Assembly: GCF_016411825.1 (NCBI RefSeq)
Contig: NZ_JAEKMH010000001.1
Coordinates: 992,001 to 1,056,000 of the forward strand
DNA from: Devosia sediminis
GTDB taxonomy: Bacteria > Pseudomonadota > Alphaproteobacteria > Rhizobiales > Devosiaceae
DNA: 64,000 nucleotides
Direction: 5' to 3'
Within the stretch, counting starts at the first letter, position 1; the number at the start of each line of letters is the position of its first letter. Below the pieces are notes generated by a model. That model was not told the origin of the DNA, ran no database searches, and was given only the letters and a program-made list of their open reading frames with translations. This document shows positions 55,728 to 64,000 of this stretch, in pieces. Position numbers and translations under genes: made by a program.

Positions 55728-57047
55728 ATGACAATTCTGAACCGCATGGGCCTTGCTGCCCTTTCGCTGGCCCTGACCACTTCGGTCGCTTTTGCGCAGA
55801 CCGAAGTCACCTGGTGGCACGCCATGGGTGGCGAGCTGGGCACCAAGCTCGAGGAAATCGTGGCCGGCTACAATGCCAGCCAGTCCGACTATGTCGTGAC
55901 CCCGGTCTACAAGGGATCCTATGCCGAAACGATGACTGCCGCGATCGCCGCCTTCCGCGCCGGCGAGCAGCCCGACATCGTGCAGGTGTTTGAAGTGGGT
56001 ACCGGCACGATGATGGCCGCAAAGGGCGCCGTCTACCCGGTCTACCAGCTCATGGCCGACATGGGCGCCGACTTCGACCCGGCCGACTACCTGCCGACCG
56101 TCGTGGGCTACTACACCGATACCGAGGGCAACATGCTCTCGATGCCGTTCAATTCCTCGACCCCGATCTTCTACTACAACAAGACCGCGTTCGAGAAAGC
56201 CGGCCTCGACCCCAACACCCCGCCGGCCACCTGGGAAGACCTGGAAGCCTATTCCAAGCAGATCATCGAGAGCGGCGCGGCCACCTGCGGCTTCACCACC
56301 GGCTGGATCTCCTGGGCACAGCTCGAAAACCTCTCGGCCTGGCACAACCAGCCGATCGGCACCAAGGAAAACGGCTTTGGCGGCTTTGACGCCGAGCTGA
56401 CCGTCAACGGCCCGCTGCAGGTCAAGCACTGGGAAAACCTCAAGCGCTGGCAGGATGAAGGCATCTTCCAGTATGGCGGCCCGGGTGGCGGCGCCGATGC
56501 CCCGGCCAAGTTCTATACGGGCGAATGCGCCATGTACATGAACTCCTCGGCCTCGCGCGCCGGCGTGCTCGAAAACGCCGCCGACTTCGAAGTCGGCTTC
56601 GGCATGCTGCCGCACTATGCCGATACTCCGGCTCAGAACTCCATCATCGGCGGCGCGACCCTCTGGGTGCTGCAGGGCTCGGAAGAGGCCGAGTACAAGG
56701 GTGTCGCCGACTTCTTCACCTACCTGTCCTCGCCGGAAGTCCAGGCCGACTGGCATCAGTATTCGGGCTACCTGCCGATCACCCAGGCCGCCTATGACCT
56801 GGGCATCGAACAGGGCTATTACGAAGCCAATCCGGGTTCGGACGTGGCCATCAAGCAGATGACCCTCAACCCCCCGACGGAAAACTCCAAGGGCCTGCGC
56901 TTCGGCAATTACGTCCAGATCCGCGACGTGATCGACCAGGAATTCCAGGCCTTGCTGTCGGGTGACAAGGATGCCCAGCAGGCCCTCGACGACCTCGTCA
57001 GCCGCGGCAACCAGCTGCTGCGCGATTTCGAAGCCGCCAACCAGTAA
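55728..57047 (+). CDS. ugpB: sn-Glycerol-3-phosphate-binding protein
   Basis: Periplasmic receptor of the UgpBAEC importer for glycerol-3-phosphate and its diesters, 439 residues. The signal peptide (to SVAFAQ) precedes TEVTWWHAMGGELGTKLEEI. PFNSSTPIFYYNKTAFEKAG, GFTTGWISWAQLENLSAWHN and YLPITQAAYDLG are UgpB hallmarks. GGGAGACAAGC precedes the ATG. A hairpin with a T-run follows and probably sets its excess over the membrane genes. I see no clear Pho box in the 330 bp upstream. Confidence 0.95.
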   Translation: MTILNRMGLAALSLALTTSVAFAQTEVTWWHAMGGELGTKLEEIVAGYNASQSDYVVTPVYKGSYAETMTAAIAAFRAGEQPDIVQVFEVGTGTMMAAKGAVYPVYQLMADMGADFDPADYLPTVVGYYTDTEGNMLSMPFNSSTPIFYYNKTAFEKAGLDPNTPPATWEDLEAYSKQIIESGAATCGFTTGWISWAQLENLSAWHNQPIGTKENGFGGFDAELTVNGPLQVKHWENLKRWQDEGIFQYGGPGGGADAPAKFYTGECAMYMNSSASRAGVLENAADFEVGFGMLPHYADTPAQNSIIGGATLWVLQGSEEAEYKGVADFFTYLSSPEVQADWHQYSGYLPITQAAYDLGIEQGYYEANPGSDVAIKQMTLNPPTENSKGLRFGNYVQIRDVIDQEFQALLSGDKDAQQALDDLVSRGNQLLRDFEAANQ

Positions 57048-57063
57048 GGCGCCTCACACTGCC

Positions 57064-57105
57064 GGGCGGTGGCGGCGTGATGCTGCCCCGCCCATTCGTC
57101 TTTTT
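57064..57105 (+). terminator. Attenuating terminator between ugpB and ugpA
   Basis: A GGGCGG...CCGCCC stem extends inward by six more pairs with one bulged T (57064-57076 with 57082-57093), followed by ATTCGTCTTTTT. Similar intergenic hairpins after binding-protein genes keep receptor levels higher than permease levels. Confidence 0.65.
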
Positions 57106-57141
57106 CGGGGCGCCTGACGGCGTTCCCCGCGGATCGGGTCG

Positions 57142-58026
57142 ATGGATACCAAACGCACAGTCTTTCCCTCGCAGGGGCTGCCTTATCTCCTGGTGGCACC
57201 GCAGATCATCATCACGCTGATCTTCTTCATCTGGCCCGCCGGCCAGGCCGTCAAATCCTCGTTCGAGCGCGAAGATCCGTTCGGGCTCGCCACGAGCTTT
57301 GTCGGCCTCTCGCACTATGTGCGGCTGTTCCAGGATCCGGCCTACCTCGCCTCCATCGGCCGTACGGCGGTATTCGCGCTGGCCGTGACGGTCATCTCGA
57401 TGGGTCTGGCGCTGATCCTCGCCGTGGCGGTCAACCGGCTCATCCGCTCGGCGACGACCTATTCGACGCTGCTGCTCTGGCCCTATGCCGTCTCACCCGT
57501 GGTGGCGGGGATCCTCTGGTGGTTTCTGTTCAATTCCTCCACCGGCATCCTGCCCTACATGCTGAGCTTTTTCGGGGTCGACTGGAACCACCAGCTCAAC
57601 GGCACGCACGCGATGATCCTCATCATCGTGGCGGCGAGCTGGAAGCAGATTTCCTATAATTTCCTGTTTTTCCTCGCGGGGATGCAGTCGGTTCCTCAAT
57701 CACTGAACGAAGCGGCGGCGATCGACGGGGCAGGGCCGTTCAAGCGGTTCTGGACCATTGTCTTCCCCCTTCTGTCGCCGACCACCTTCTTCCTGCTGAT
57801 CGTCAATCTCAACTACACCATGTTCGACACATTCGGCGTCATCGACGCAACGACGACGGGCGGGCCCAACCAGGCCACGAATATCCTCGTCTACAAGGTC
57901 TATACCGATGGCTATATCGGCCTGAACCTGGGATCGAGCTCGGCCCAGTCCGTCATCCTGATGCTCTTCGTCATCGCTCTCACCGTCATCCAGTTCCGCT
58001 ACGTGGAACGCCGGGTGCAGTACTAG
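57142..58026 (+). CDS. ugpA: sn-Glycerol-3-phosphate ABC transporter permease UgpA
   Basis: Inner-membrane permease, 294 residues, six helices. It begins [20 protein letters not shown] and has [20 protein letters not shown] and the EAA loop [40 protein letters not shown] is a typical UgpA periplasmic segment. It lies 12 bases before ugpE. Confidence 0.94.
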   Translation: MDTKRTVFPSQGLPYLLVAPQIIITLIFFIWPAGQAVKSSFEREDPFGLATSFVGLSHYVRLFQDPAYLASIGRTAVFALAVTVISMGLALILAVAVNRLIRSATTYSTLLLWPYAVSPVVAGILWWFLFNSSTGILPYMLSFFGVDWNHQLNGTHAMILIIVAASWKQISYNFLFFLAGMQSVPQSLNEAAAIDGAGPFKRFWTIVFPLLSPTTFFLLIVNLNYTMFDTFGVIDATTTGGPNQATNILVYKVYTDGYIGLNLGSSSAQSVILMLFVIALTVIQFRYVERRVQY

Positions 58027-58038
58027 GAGGGCGCGCAT

Positions 58039-58881
58039 ATGGTCGAAAATCGCCCCTGGCTGACCTTCTTCACCCACGCCGTGCTGGTCATCGGCGTCAT
58101 CATCGTGGTGTTCCCCGTCTATGTGGCGCTGATCGCCTCGACCCATGGTCCCTTCGCCATGGGCTCTGGCCGGATGCCGCTGCTGCCCGGCGACCAGTTG
58201 TGGAACAATGTGGTCGAGGTCCTGACCGAGACGCGCCGTGGCGCCGCGCCCTTCTGGCTGATGGCGTGGAACTCGCTGTGGATGGCCGTCATCATCACCG
58301 CCGGCAAGATCGTCATTTCGATCCTTTCGGCTTTCGCCATCGTCTATTTCCGCTTTCCCGGGCGGGTGCTGGCCTTCTGGATCATCTTCATCACCCTGAT
58401 GCTGCCGGTCGAGGTGCGCATCATCCCCACTTTCGCCGTGGTGGCGAACCTGGGACTGCTGAACTCCTATCTGGGCCTCACCATTCCGCTGATCGCTTCG
58501 GCAACGGCAACCTTCCTGTTCCGGCAGTTCTTCATGACCGTTCCGGACGAATTGATGGAAGCGGCGCGCGTCGATGGAGCGGGGCCGATGAAGTTCTTCC
58601 GCGATATCCTGCTTCCCTTGAGCCGCACCAATATCGCTGCGCTCTGCGTCATCCTCTTCATCTTCGGGTGGATGCAGTACCTGTGGCCGATGCTAGTGAC
58701 CACCGACCCCAATTATTACACGCTGATGATGGGCGTGAAGCGCATGGCGGCCGTCCAGGATGCGGACCCGCAATGGAACATCATCATGGCGGCCGTGGTC
58801 ATGGCCATGTTGCCCCCCGTCCTCATCGTCATCTTCATGCAGCGCCTGTTCGTCAAAGGCCTGGTCGAAACGGAGAAATAA
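58039..58881 (+). CDS. ugpE: sn-Glycerol-3-phosphate ABC transporter permease UgpE
   Basis: Second permease of the Ugp system, 280 residues, six helices. The EAA loop reads [20 protein letters not shown], and the C-terminal [20 protein letters not shown] and [10 protein letters not shown] are characteristic. AGGAGGGCGC lies upstream of the ATG. ugpC starts five bases after the stop. Confidence 0.94.
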   Translation: MVENRPWLTFFTHAVLVIGVIIVVFPVYVALIASTHGPFAMGSGRMPLLPGDQLWNNVVEVLTETRRGAAPFWLMAWNSLWMAVIITAGKIVISILSAFAIVYFRFPGRVLAFWIIFITLMLPVEVRIIPTFAVVANLGLLNSYLGLTIPLIASATATFLFRQFFMTVPDELMEAARVDGAGPMKFFRDILLPLSRTNIAALCVILFIFGWMQYLWPMLVTTDPNYYTLMMGVKRMAAVQDADPQWNIIMAAVVMAMLPPVLIVIFMQRLFVKGLVETEK

Positions 58882-58886
58882 GAACA

Positions 58887-59930
58887 ATGGCAAGCATCGA
58901 CATCAAAGGCGTGCGCAAGGTCTATCCGGGCAATGTCAAGGCTATCCACGCGCTCGACCTCAGCATCGAGGACGGCGAAATGGTCGTGCTGGTCGGCCCC
59001 TCGGGCTGTGGCAAGTCCACGCTGCTGCGCATGATCGCGGGGCTCGAGACCATTACCGACGGCACGATTTCCATTGGCAGCGACGTGGTCAACCGCAAGG
59101 AGCCGGCCGAGCGCGACATCGCCATGGTGTTCCAGAACTATGCGCTCTACCCGCATATGAGCGTGCGGCAAAACCTGGAATATGGCCTCAAGAACCGAGG
59201 CACACCGCGCGACGAGATCGACCGGCGGGTGACCGAGGCGGCGCGGATACTGGAGATCACGCCCTTCCTGGAGCGCAAACCACGCCAGCTTTCGGGCGGA
59301 CAGCGGCAGCGCGTGGCCATGGGTCGCGCCATCGTGCGCCAACCCAAGGCGTTCCTGTTCGACGAGCCATTGTCGAATCTCGACGCCAAGCTGCGCGGGC
59401 AGATGCGCATCGAAATCCGCCGGCTGCAGCGCAACCTCAAGACCACCAGCGTCTATGTGACCCACGACCAGCTCGAAGCCATGACGCTGGCCGACCGGCT
59501 GGTGGTCATGAATGGCGGGCGGATCGAGCAGGTGGGCAAGCCGATCGACCTCTATGACCGGCCTGCCTCGCTGTTCGTAGCAGGGTTCATCGGTTCGCCG
59601 CCGATGAACCTGATCCCGGTGGAACAGTTGCGCGCGCTGGCGGGCGCGGCAATGCCGGTGCTTCCTGAGGGCACCGATATCCTGGGCATCCGGCCCGATG
59701 GTATAATGGTCGGCGGCAGCGGCGGCATCCCATTGTCGGGCGTGGTGGAGCTGATCGAACCGGTCGGTGGCGAAAGCCACCTCTATGTGCGGGTCGAAGG
59801 GATCGACCAAGTGCTGATCCTGGTGCTGCAGGGACGCGCCGAAGTGGCCGAGACCGAACGCGTGGACTTCGTGCTGCCGGTCGCTGCGCTACACGGGTTC
59901 AATCGAGAGAGCGGGAAACGAGTGGAGTAA
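58887..59930 (+). CDS. ugpC: sn-Glycerol-3-phosphate ABC transporter ATPase UgpC
   Basis: Energises the Ugp importer, 347 residues. Walker [10 protein letters not shown], signature LSGGQRQR, Walker [13 protein letters not shown], the switch His in VYVTHDQ, then a C-terminal TOBE-type regulatory domain ([13 protein letters not shown] onward). The start is ATG 58887 ([20 protein letters not shown]). The same frame is open far upstream inside ugpE and is not part of the protein. Related MalK-type ATPases can serve several permeases, so it may also energise other systems. Confidence 0.95.
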   Translation: MASIDIKGVRKVYPGNVKAIHALDLSIEDGEMVVLVGPSGCGKSTLLRMIAGLETITDGTISIGSDVVNRKEPAERDIAMVFQNYALYPHMSVRQNLEYGLKNRGTPRDEIDRRVTEAARILEITPFLERKPRQLSGGQRQRVAMGRAIVRQPKAFLFDEPLSNLDAKLRGQMRIEIRRLQRNLKTTSVYVTHDQLEAMTLADRLVVMNGGRIEQVGKPIDLYDRPASLFVAGFIGSPPMNLIPVEQLRALAGAAMPVLPEGTDILGIRPDGIMVGGSGGIPLSGVVELIEPVGGESHLYVRVEGIDQVLILVLQGRAEVAETERVDFVLPVAALHGFNRESGKRVE

Positions 59931-59931
59931 G

Positions 59932-60001
59932 TCACCCCACCGAGCTCTGCTACGGCCCTGACGGGCCTAGCGACGCTACCTCCCCTTCGTATGGGGAGGT
60001 G
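59932..60001. repeat. Extragenic repeat family B, copy 4
   Basis: TCACCCCACCGAGCTCTGCT, ACGGCCCTGACGGGCCTAGC, GACGCTACCTCCCCTTCGTA, TGGGGAGGT. It begins two bases after the ugpC stop. Confidence 0.78.
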
Positions 60002-60027
60002 ATGAAGAACATTTCAACCTGCGCTGC

Positions 60028-60128
60028 GCCGCCCTCGGGCTTGACCCGGGGGCCACTGCCCGGTGGCACAATGACGGTGTGGTGACTCCCAAGCAGGCCC
60101 TCGGATCAAGTCCGAGGGCGGCACGGTG
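60028..60128. repeat. Extragenic palindrome family A, copy 4 (paired, subtype i)
   Basis: Arms CCCTCGGGCTTGACCCGGGG (from 60032) and CCCTCGGATCAAGTCCGAGG (from 60098) are separated by about 45 bp. The left flank is GCCGCC and the right flank GGCGGCACGGTG, matching the right end of the copy at 641-732 almost exactly. Located between ugpC and the MmcQ/YjbR gene, which converge. Confidence 0.85.
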
Positions 60129-60162
60129 GCTGGGGCAGGGCCGGGATCACGCTGGCCGAGTT

Positions 60163-60513
60163 TCAGCCCTTCTTCAGCTTTTCCGGGGCCTTGAACGTCC
60201 AGGCGTCGTGGAGGCGCAGGGAGAGTTCCTCGTCGCTGATGCGGTCGAGGCGGATGAGCATGGCGTCGTGGCCGACATAGTGTTCGGTCTCGAAATAGAG
60301 ATCGGGTGAAATCTCCATCAGCAGCACCTTCTGGTCGACCGGGCATTGCAGCACGGCCGTGCTTTCATCGAGCAAGCGAATGAAGGCGACACCGCCGACC
60401 TTGAGGGCGGGTGTATTGAAGCTGGTGCTGCGCTCGACCTCGGCGAGGCTGCGCGCCTCGGCCAGCTTGGCGAGGCGCTCGAAGGCGGATTCAAGGCTGG
60501 GACTGGACTGCAT
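60163..60513 (-). CDS. MmcQ/YjbR-family protein
   Basis: A 116-residue protein of the CyaY-like fold family annotated as DNA-binding in other species. The start is ATG 60513 (MQSSPSLESAFERLAKLAEA). Typical segments are STSFNTPALKVGGVAFIRLL, VLLMEISPDLYFETEHYVGH and the closing RLHDAWTFKAPEKL. The frame extends to 60615 without support. It diverges from mgtE. Its function here is unknown. Confidence 0.85.
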   Translation of the reverse strand: MQSSPSLESAFERLAKLAEARSLAEVERSTSFNTPALKVGGVAFIRLLDESTAVLQCPVDQKVLLMEISPDLYFETEHYVGHDAMLIRLDRISDEELSLRLHDAWTFKAPEKLKKG

Positions 60514-60629
60514 GGGTGACGCTCCGCAGTTGCACGAAAAAGCAGTGCGGCAAGTCTGGCGCAAGCCTTGCCGATTGGCTACATGCTTGTCCTGCCCCTG
60601 AAACCCCGCAGACACGCAAAGGGCTCCCG

Positions 60630-62045
60630 ATGAGCGACGATTTTGATCTGCCGCCCGGCCCTGATGCCGGGACTGACAGCAACATGTTCCGCGATGCGGA
60701 AGGCCATATCAGTCCGCTCTGGCTGGAGCGGCTGCGCGCCTACCTGGAAGCCGGACGCCATGACGATGTCGCCATGGTCATGGCGCCGCTGCACCATTCC
60801 GATGTCGGCGACGTGCTCGAGCAGCTCGACGCCGAAGAGCGGGTGGCGCTGGTGCAGGCGCTGGGCGACAAGTTCGACTTTTCCGCGCTGACCGAGGTCG
60901 ACGAGAGCATCCGCCTCGAGATCATGGAAGCCCTGCCCAATGCCGACATTGCGCGCGGCGTGGCGGAACTGGACAATGACGACGCCGTCTTCCTGCTCGA
61001 GGACCTCGAACAGCAGGACCGGGACGAAATTCTCGACGCGCTGCCGACCTTCGAGCGGCTGGCACTGAAGCGTAGCCTCGATTTTCCCGAGGAATCGGCC
61101 GGCCGCCGGATGCAGACTGACTTCATTGCCATTCCGCCGTTCTGGACGGTGGGACAGGTGATCGACTACCTGCGCAAGGAAAAGGACCTGCCGGACGAAT
61201 TCTACCAGCTCTATGTGGTGGATGCCGCCTACAAGGTGCAGGGAACGCTGCCGCTCGACAAATTCCTGCGCGCGCAACGCGCCACCAAGATCGACGCGAT
61301 CATGAATACCAGCTTCGAGCTGGTGAAGGCCGAGGAAGACCAGGAAGAAGCCGCCCGCACCTTCGAGCGCTATGACCTCGTGGAAGTGGGCGTGGTGGAC
61401 GAGAGCGGACGCCTGGTCGGCGTGCTGACCATCGACGACATCGTCGACGTCATCCATGAGGAAGCCGACGAGGACATCAAGCTCCTGGCGGGCGTCGGCG
61501 ACGAGGACGTGTCGGATACGACCGTGGATACGGTCAAGAGCCGCGTGCCCTGGCTGGTGGTGAACCTTTTTACCGCCGTGATGGTGAGCTTCGTGATCGG
61601 CCTGTTTGGCGCCACGATCGACCAGATGGTGGCGCTGGCTGTGCTGATGCCCATTGTCGCCTCGATGGGCGGCAATGCCGGGGCGCAGACCATGACCGTG
61701 ACGGTGCGCGCGCTGGCCATGCGCGAGCTGGATGGCGGGCGCCTGAGGCGCCTCATTCGCCGCGAAATGGTGGTGGGCGTGGTCAATGGCGTCATCTTCG
61801 CCATTCTGATCGGCATCGTCACCGCGCTGCGCTATGGCGACTACCAATTGGGAATCGTCATCGGTCTCGCCATGGTGATCAACATGATCGTGGCCGGCAC
61901 GTTCGGAATTCTGGTGCCGCTGACGCTGGACCGGCTCAAGGCCGACCCGGCCATCGCCTCCGCCGTGTTTGTCACCACCATCACCGATGTGATTGGCTTC
62001 TTTGCGTTTCTTGGAATTGCAGGATTGTGGTTCGGGCTGTTCTGA
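60630..62045 (+). CDS. mgtE: Magnesium transporter MgtE
   Basis: Mg2+ channel of the inner membrane, 471 residues. The N-terminal helical domain (to about 150) senses Mg; two CBS domains follow (about 155-280, including GVVDESGRLVGVLTIDDIVD); then five membrane helices starting PWLVVNLFTAVMVSFVIGLF. The pore motif PIVASMGGNAGAQTMTV is intact. The start is ATG 60630 (MSDDFDLPPGPDAGTD); the upstream extension has no support. Confidence 0.95.
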   Translation: MSDDFDLPPGPDAGTDSNMFRDAEGHISPLWLERLRAYLEAGRHDDVAMVMAPLHHSDVGDVLEQLDAEERVALVQALGDKFDFSALTEVDESIRLEIMEALPNADIARGVAELDNDDAVFLLEDLEQQDRDEILDALPTFERLALKRSLDFPEESAGRRMQTDFIAIPPFWTVGQVIDYLRKEKDLPDEFYQLYVVDAAYKVQGTLPLDKFLRAQRATKIDAIMNTSFELVKAEEDQEEAARTFERYDLVEVGVVDESGRLVGVLTIDDIVDVIHEEADEDIKLLAGVGDEDVSDTTVDTVKSRVPWLVVNLFTAVMVSFVIGLFGATIDQMVALAVLMPIVASMGGNAGAQTMTVTVRALAMRELDGGRLRRLIRREMVVGVVNGVIFAILIGIVTALRYGDYQLGIVIGLAMVINMIVAGTFGILVPLTLDRLKADPAIASAVFVTTITDVIGFFAFLGIAGLWFGLF

Positions 62046-62197
62046 CCGGTCCAAGCCGCTCTGCGAGGCTGTGGAGTGTTGCATTCTGGTCGCTTGCAAG
62101 CGTTAAGGCGCACGGCTAACCATTCGTTACCGGCTGGAACGACCCGATTAGTGGAGCGTTCAAGAGTCCGGTGTGAATGGCTGACAAGGAGCGATCT

Positions 62198-62299
62198 ATG
62201 CGCAGTCAAACCAAGACCATTGCCTGGCAGACGATGAGCTGGGCGCTGGTATGCCTCGTTTCCATGGGGCTGGTTTTCTCCGTGGTTGCTAGCGTCTGA
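62198..62299 (+). CDS. Very small membrane protein (33 residues)
   Basis: ATG 62198 to TGA 62299 encodes MRSQTKTIAWQTMSWALVCL followed by VSMGLVFSVVASV. A short basic N-terminus precedes one hydrophobic helix. AAGGAG lies eight bases before the ATG, and a terminator follows at 62371. The KTIAWQ opening is faintly like DUF2061 proteins (KTIxWR), but only about half a domain is present. A weak TTGCAA-17-TAACCA promoter candidate lies at 62094-62122. Function unknown. Confidence 0.6.
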   Translation: MRSQTKTIAWQTMSWALVCLVSMGLVFSVVASV

Positions 62300-62370
62300 G
62301 ATTGGTGGCCGGATTGCCCGAAAGGGTCCGGCAGAAGACGCTGGAGTTCTTCACTGCAAAAGGTTTAAAC

Positions 62371-62406
62371 GAAGGGCGCCCGGCCACTGGGCGCCCTTCA
62401 GTTTTG
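62371..62406 (+). terminator. Intrinsic terminator upstream of the GST gene
   Basis: A perfect 11-bp stem, GAAGGGCGCCC (62371-62381) and GGGCGCCCTTC (62389-62399), followed by AGTTTTG. It ends the transcript of the 33-residue gene. The GST gene starts 15 bases beyond, so it may be fed by read-through or by a promoter I cannot see. Confidence 0.8.
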
Positions 62407-62421
62407 AGGTGAGGATTTTCC

Positions 62422-63099
62422 ATGAAGCTCCTGATCGGGAATCGGAATTATTCCACATGGTCGCTGCGGCCCTGGCTGGTGTTGCGGCACTTCGAGATTC
62501 CGTTCGAGGATGAAGTGCTGCAGCTTTCGGGGGCCGGCTGGCGCGAGACGCTGGCCGCCCGCTCACCCACCGGCAAGGTGCCCGTCCTGCTGGACGGCGA
62601 CCTCGTCGTGCCCGAGACCATCGCCATCATCGAGTATCTGGCCGACCTTTATCCTGAAAAGCCGATCTGGCCGGCCGATCGCGCCGACCGGGCGCGGGCG
62701 CGGGCGGCTGCAGCGGAAATGCACTCGGCCTTCATGGGCCTCCGGAGCAATGCGCCGATGAACCTGCGCGCGTCCCATCCGGGCAAGGTGAACCTCGACG
62801 CGGTGCGCAAGGACCTGCACCGGGTGGAAGTGCTGTGGGGCGATCTGCTGGCGCGTTCGGGCGGACCCTATCTGTTCGGCGCCTTCACGGCCGCCGACGC
62901 CATGTTCGCGCCGCTGGCGACGCGCCTGCGGACCTATGACCTGCCGGTATCGGACGTGGCAGGACGCTATGTCGAGGCGATCTATGCGCTGCCCGCCTTC
63001 CAGGACTGGCTGGCCCAGGCCCTGCAGGAGCCATGGGTGGTAGACGACGACGAGATCGACGTGATCCAGGGCCGGGTCGCGCCGGGGACGATTGCATGA
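62422..63099 (+). CDS. Glutathione S-transferase family protein
   Basis: A 225-residue protein. The N-terminal thioredoxin-like domain has LIGNRNYSTWSLRPWLVLRH (the Ser-containing active-site region), SPTGKVPVLLDGDLVVPETI with the cis-Pro, and ETIAIIEYLADLYPEK, which binds the glutathione gamma-Glu. The C-terminal helical domain follows, including PYLFGAFTAADAMFAPLATR. It resembles the YfcF/zeta-like bacterial GSTs. The substrate is unknown. Its stop overlaps the next start (ATGA). Confidence 0.9.
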   Translation: MKLLIGNRNYSTWSLRPWLVLRHFEIPFEDEVLQLSGAGWRETLAARSPTGKVPVLLDGDLVVPETIAIIEYLADLYPEKPIWPADRADRARARAAAAEMHSAFMGLRSNAPMNLRASHPGKVNLDAVRKDLHRVEVLWGDLLARSGGPYLFGAFTAADAMFAPLATRLRTYDLPVSDVAGRYVEAIYALPAFQDWLAQALQEPWVVDDDEIDVIQGRVAPGTIA

Positions 63100-63521
63100 T
63101 CCATATGGTCAAGCTCTGCGTCGGCGTCGCCAGCGTGGAGGAACTGGAAAGCTATCGGGACGAGCGCGCCCATTGGTGGGACGCCGACTATGGCGAGGAC
63201 GTGCATGTGCACCGCACCCGCATGATGCCCAAACGCGGCGCCGAAATGGAAGGCGTGTCGTCGATCTACTGGGTGATGTCGGGGACGGTGTGCTGCCGGC
63301 AGCGCATCCTGCGGCTGGCGCCCTATACCGATGCCGAGGGCAAGGATTACTGCGATATCATCATGGCGCCCGATATCGTCAGGACCGTGCCCTATCCCAA
63401 GCGGCCATTTCAGGGCTGGCGCTACCTGCGAGTGGAAGATGCGCCGCCGGACATGGAGGCGGGCGGCAATGACAATTCGGCAGAGATCGCAGCCGAGCTG
63501 GCGCGGATGGGGCTGATTTAA
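63096..63521 (+). CDS. DUF1489-family protein
   Basis: A 141-residue protein conserved in alphaproteobacteria. The start is ATG 63096 (MIHMVKLCVGVASVEELESY), overlapping the GST stop by four bases. Family segments: VHVHRTRMMPKRGAEMEGVS, SIYWVMSGTVCCRQRILRLA and PYPKRPFQGWRYLRVEDAPP. No function is known. Coupling to the GST gene is suggested by the overlap. Confidence 0.88.
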   Translation: MIHMVKLCVGVASVEELESYRDERAHWWDADYGEDVHVHRTRMMPKRGAEMEGVSSIYWVMSGTVCCRQRILRLAPYTDAEGKDYCDIIMAPDIVRTVPYPKRPFQGWRYLRVEDAPPDMEAGGNDNSAEIAAELARMGLI

Positions 63522-63552
63522 GGGGGCGTTGAACGCTCCTGCACCCACAGGC

Positions 63553-63639
63553 CGTCACCCTCGGGCTTGACCCGAGGGCACTGTACTTACCGAAAGTGCG
63601 TCTAGTGTAGAGCCCTCGGGTCAAGCCCGAGGGTGACGA
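63553..63639. repeat. Extragenic palindrome family A, copy 5 (paired, subtype ii)
   Basis: Left arm GTCACCCTCGGGCTTGACCC then GAGGG; right arm CCCTCGGGTCAAGCCCGAGG then GTGACG; about 35 bp between, ending TAGAG. The outer ends GTCACCC/GGGTGAC are inverted. Near copy of the unit at 43621-43706. Confidence 0.88.
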
Positions 63640-63681
63640 TCAGTGGCGGGACAGCGCCGGTGCACTTGCGAGAGACCCCGT

Positions 63682-63730
63682 ACCCCTCATCCGCCCTTCG
63701 GGCACCTTCTCCCGCAAGGGGAGAAGGGGA
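63682..63730. repeat. Extragenic repeat family D
   Basis: CCCCTCATCCGCCCTTCGGG, CACCTTCTCCCGCAAGGGGA, GAAGGGG. Two hairpins (CCCTTCGGG; CCTTCTCCC-GCAA-GGGGAGAAGG). This type is widespread between genes in Rhizobiales. It lies just past the uvrA stop. Confidence 0.75.
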
Positions 63731-63744
63731 GCCGGTGGTAGGGT

Positions 63745-64000
63745 TTACTCCGCTGCCCTTGTCGCGAAATGTGGGCGGCGGTCCATGACTTCCTTGAGGT
63801 AGGTGCCGGTGTGGGAGCGCTTGTTGGCGGCCACATCCTCGGGTGTGCCGACGGCAACGATCTCGCCGCCGCCATCGCCGCCTTCGGGACCGAGATCGAT
63901 GATCCAGTCGGCGGTCTTGATGACTTCGAGATTGTGCTCGATGACGATGACGGTATTGCCGCCATCGACCAGTTCATGGAGCACTTCCAAGAGTTTGGCG
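63745..64000 (-). CDS. uvrA: UvrABC excision nuclease subunit A, C-terminal part
   Basis: Damage-recognition ATPase of nucleotide excision repair; only the last 85 codons are inside the window and the gene continues past the right edge. [20 protein letters not shown] carries the second-domain H-loop and is diagnostic, followed by [20 protein letters not shown] and [14 protein letters not shown] stop at 63745-63747. Confidence 0.95.
   Translation of the reverse strand, partial: AKLLEVLHELVDGGNTVIVIEHNLEVIKTADWIIDLGPEGGDGGGEIVAVGTPEDVAANKRSHTGTYLKEVMDRRPHFATRAAE

Noticed and set aside
55507..55731. A 74-codon plus-strand frame upstream of ugpB
   Set aside because: Overlaps the ugpB start, has no ribosome binding site and shows no recognisable features.
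58200..59930. A 576-residue fusion reading from inside ugpE into ugpC
   Set aside because: The first 230 codons are an out-of-frame reading of ugpE; ugpC has a normal start at 58887.

Overview
This window is a high-GC chromosomal segment from an alphaproteobacterium, most likely a member of the Hyphomicrobiales and possibly Devosiaceae. That placement is inferred from gene order, protein sequence style and the type of extragenic palindromes; no search was run. Its left half is the main translation and transcription supercluster. Its right half is ordinary chromosomal housekeeping and transport. There is no prophage, CRISPR array, insertion sequence, toxin-antitoxin pair or defence island.

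Layout. 1-10833: rplA (cut by the window edge), a 458-bp leader, rplJ, rplL, rpoB and rpoC, closed by a strong terminator. 10944-13427: a three-gene interruption (YdeI/DUF1905 protein, FMO-type flavoprotein, aldo/keto reductase). 13955-32369: the str, S10, spc and alpha operons in canonical order (rpsL-rpsG-fusA-tuf; rpsJ to rpsQ; rplN to rplO, secY, adk; rpsM-rpsK-rpoA-rplQ), with internal hairpins at the old operon boundaries. 32445-37566: an SDR reductase, a frameshifted P-loop kinase-like gene, an ornithine/lysine decarboxylase, a DegP-type protease and a small exported protein. 37676-41805: a tightly overlapping operon rarA-crcB-rluC-HAD phosphatase-ATP12. 41830-46848 (minus strand): folate genes folP-folB-folK and sulfate ABC genes sbp-cysT-cysW without cysA. 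47052-53151: a GlsB-like membrane protein, an SLC13 permease, a DUF6894 protein, rimO, doxX, a DUF4282 protein and lipB. 53227-55393: a stand-alone FliN-like SpoA module, a 38-residue lipoprotein, tRNA-Leu(GAG), a SnoaL-like protein, a DDN-type protein and a GFA protein. 55728-59930: the ugpBAEC glycerol-3-phosphate importer. 60163-64000: an MmcQ/YjbR protein, mgtE, a 33-residue membrane peptide, a GST, a DUF1489 protein and the C-terminus of uvrA.

How the genes work together. The first 32 kb makes RNA polymerase (beta, beta', alpha), most ribosomal proteins, EF-G, EF-Tu, the SecY channel and adenylate kinase. The later modules cover rRNA/ribosome modification (rluC, rimO), F1-ATPase assembly (ATP12), folate and lipoate synthesis, and import of sulfate, glycerol-3-phosphate and magnesium.

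Most unusual features. At least five families of extragenic palindromes occupy many intergenic gaps, including one copy inside the L10-operon leader and a series between nearly every gene of the sbp-cysT-cysW-folP-folB run. Ribosomal protein S12 carries Arg at position 88, where Lys is usual and where Lys-to-Arg gives streptomycin resistance in other bacteria. A P-loop kinase-like gene appears to be broken by one missing base. Two very small genes have good ribosome binding sites. I did not find a convincing new multi-gene system.
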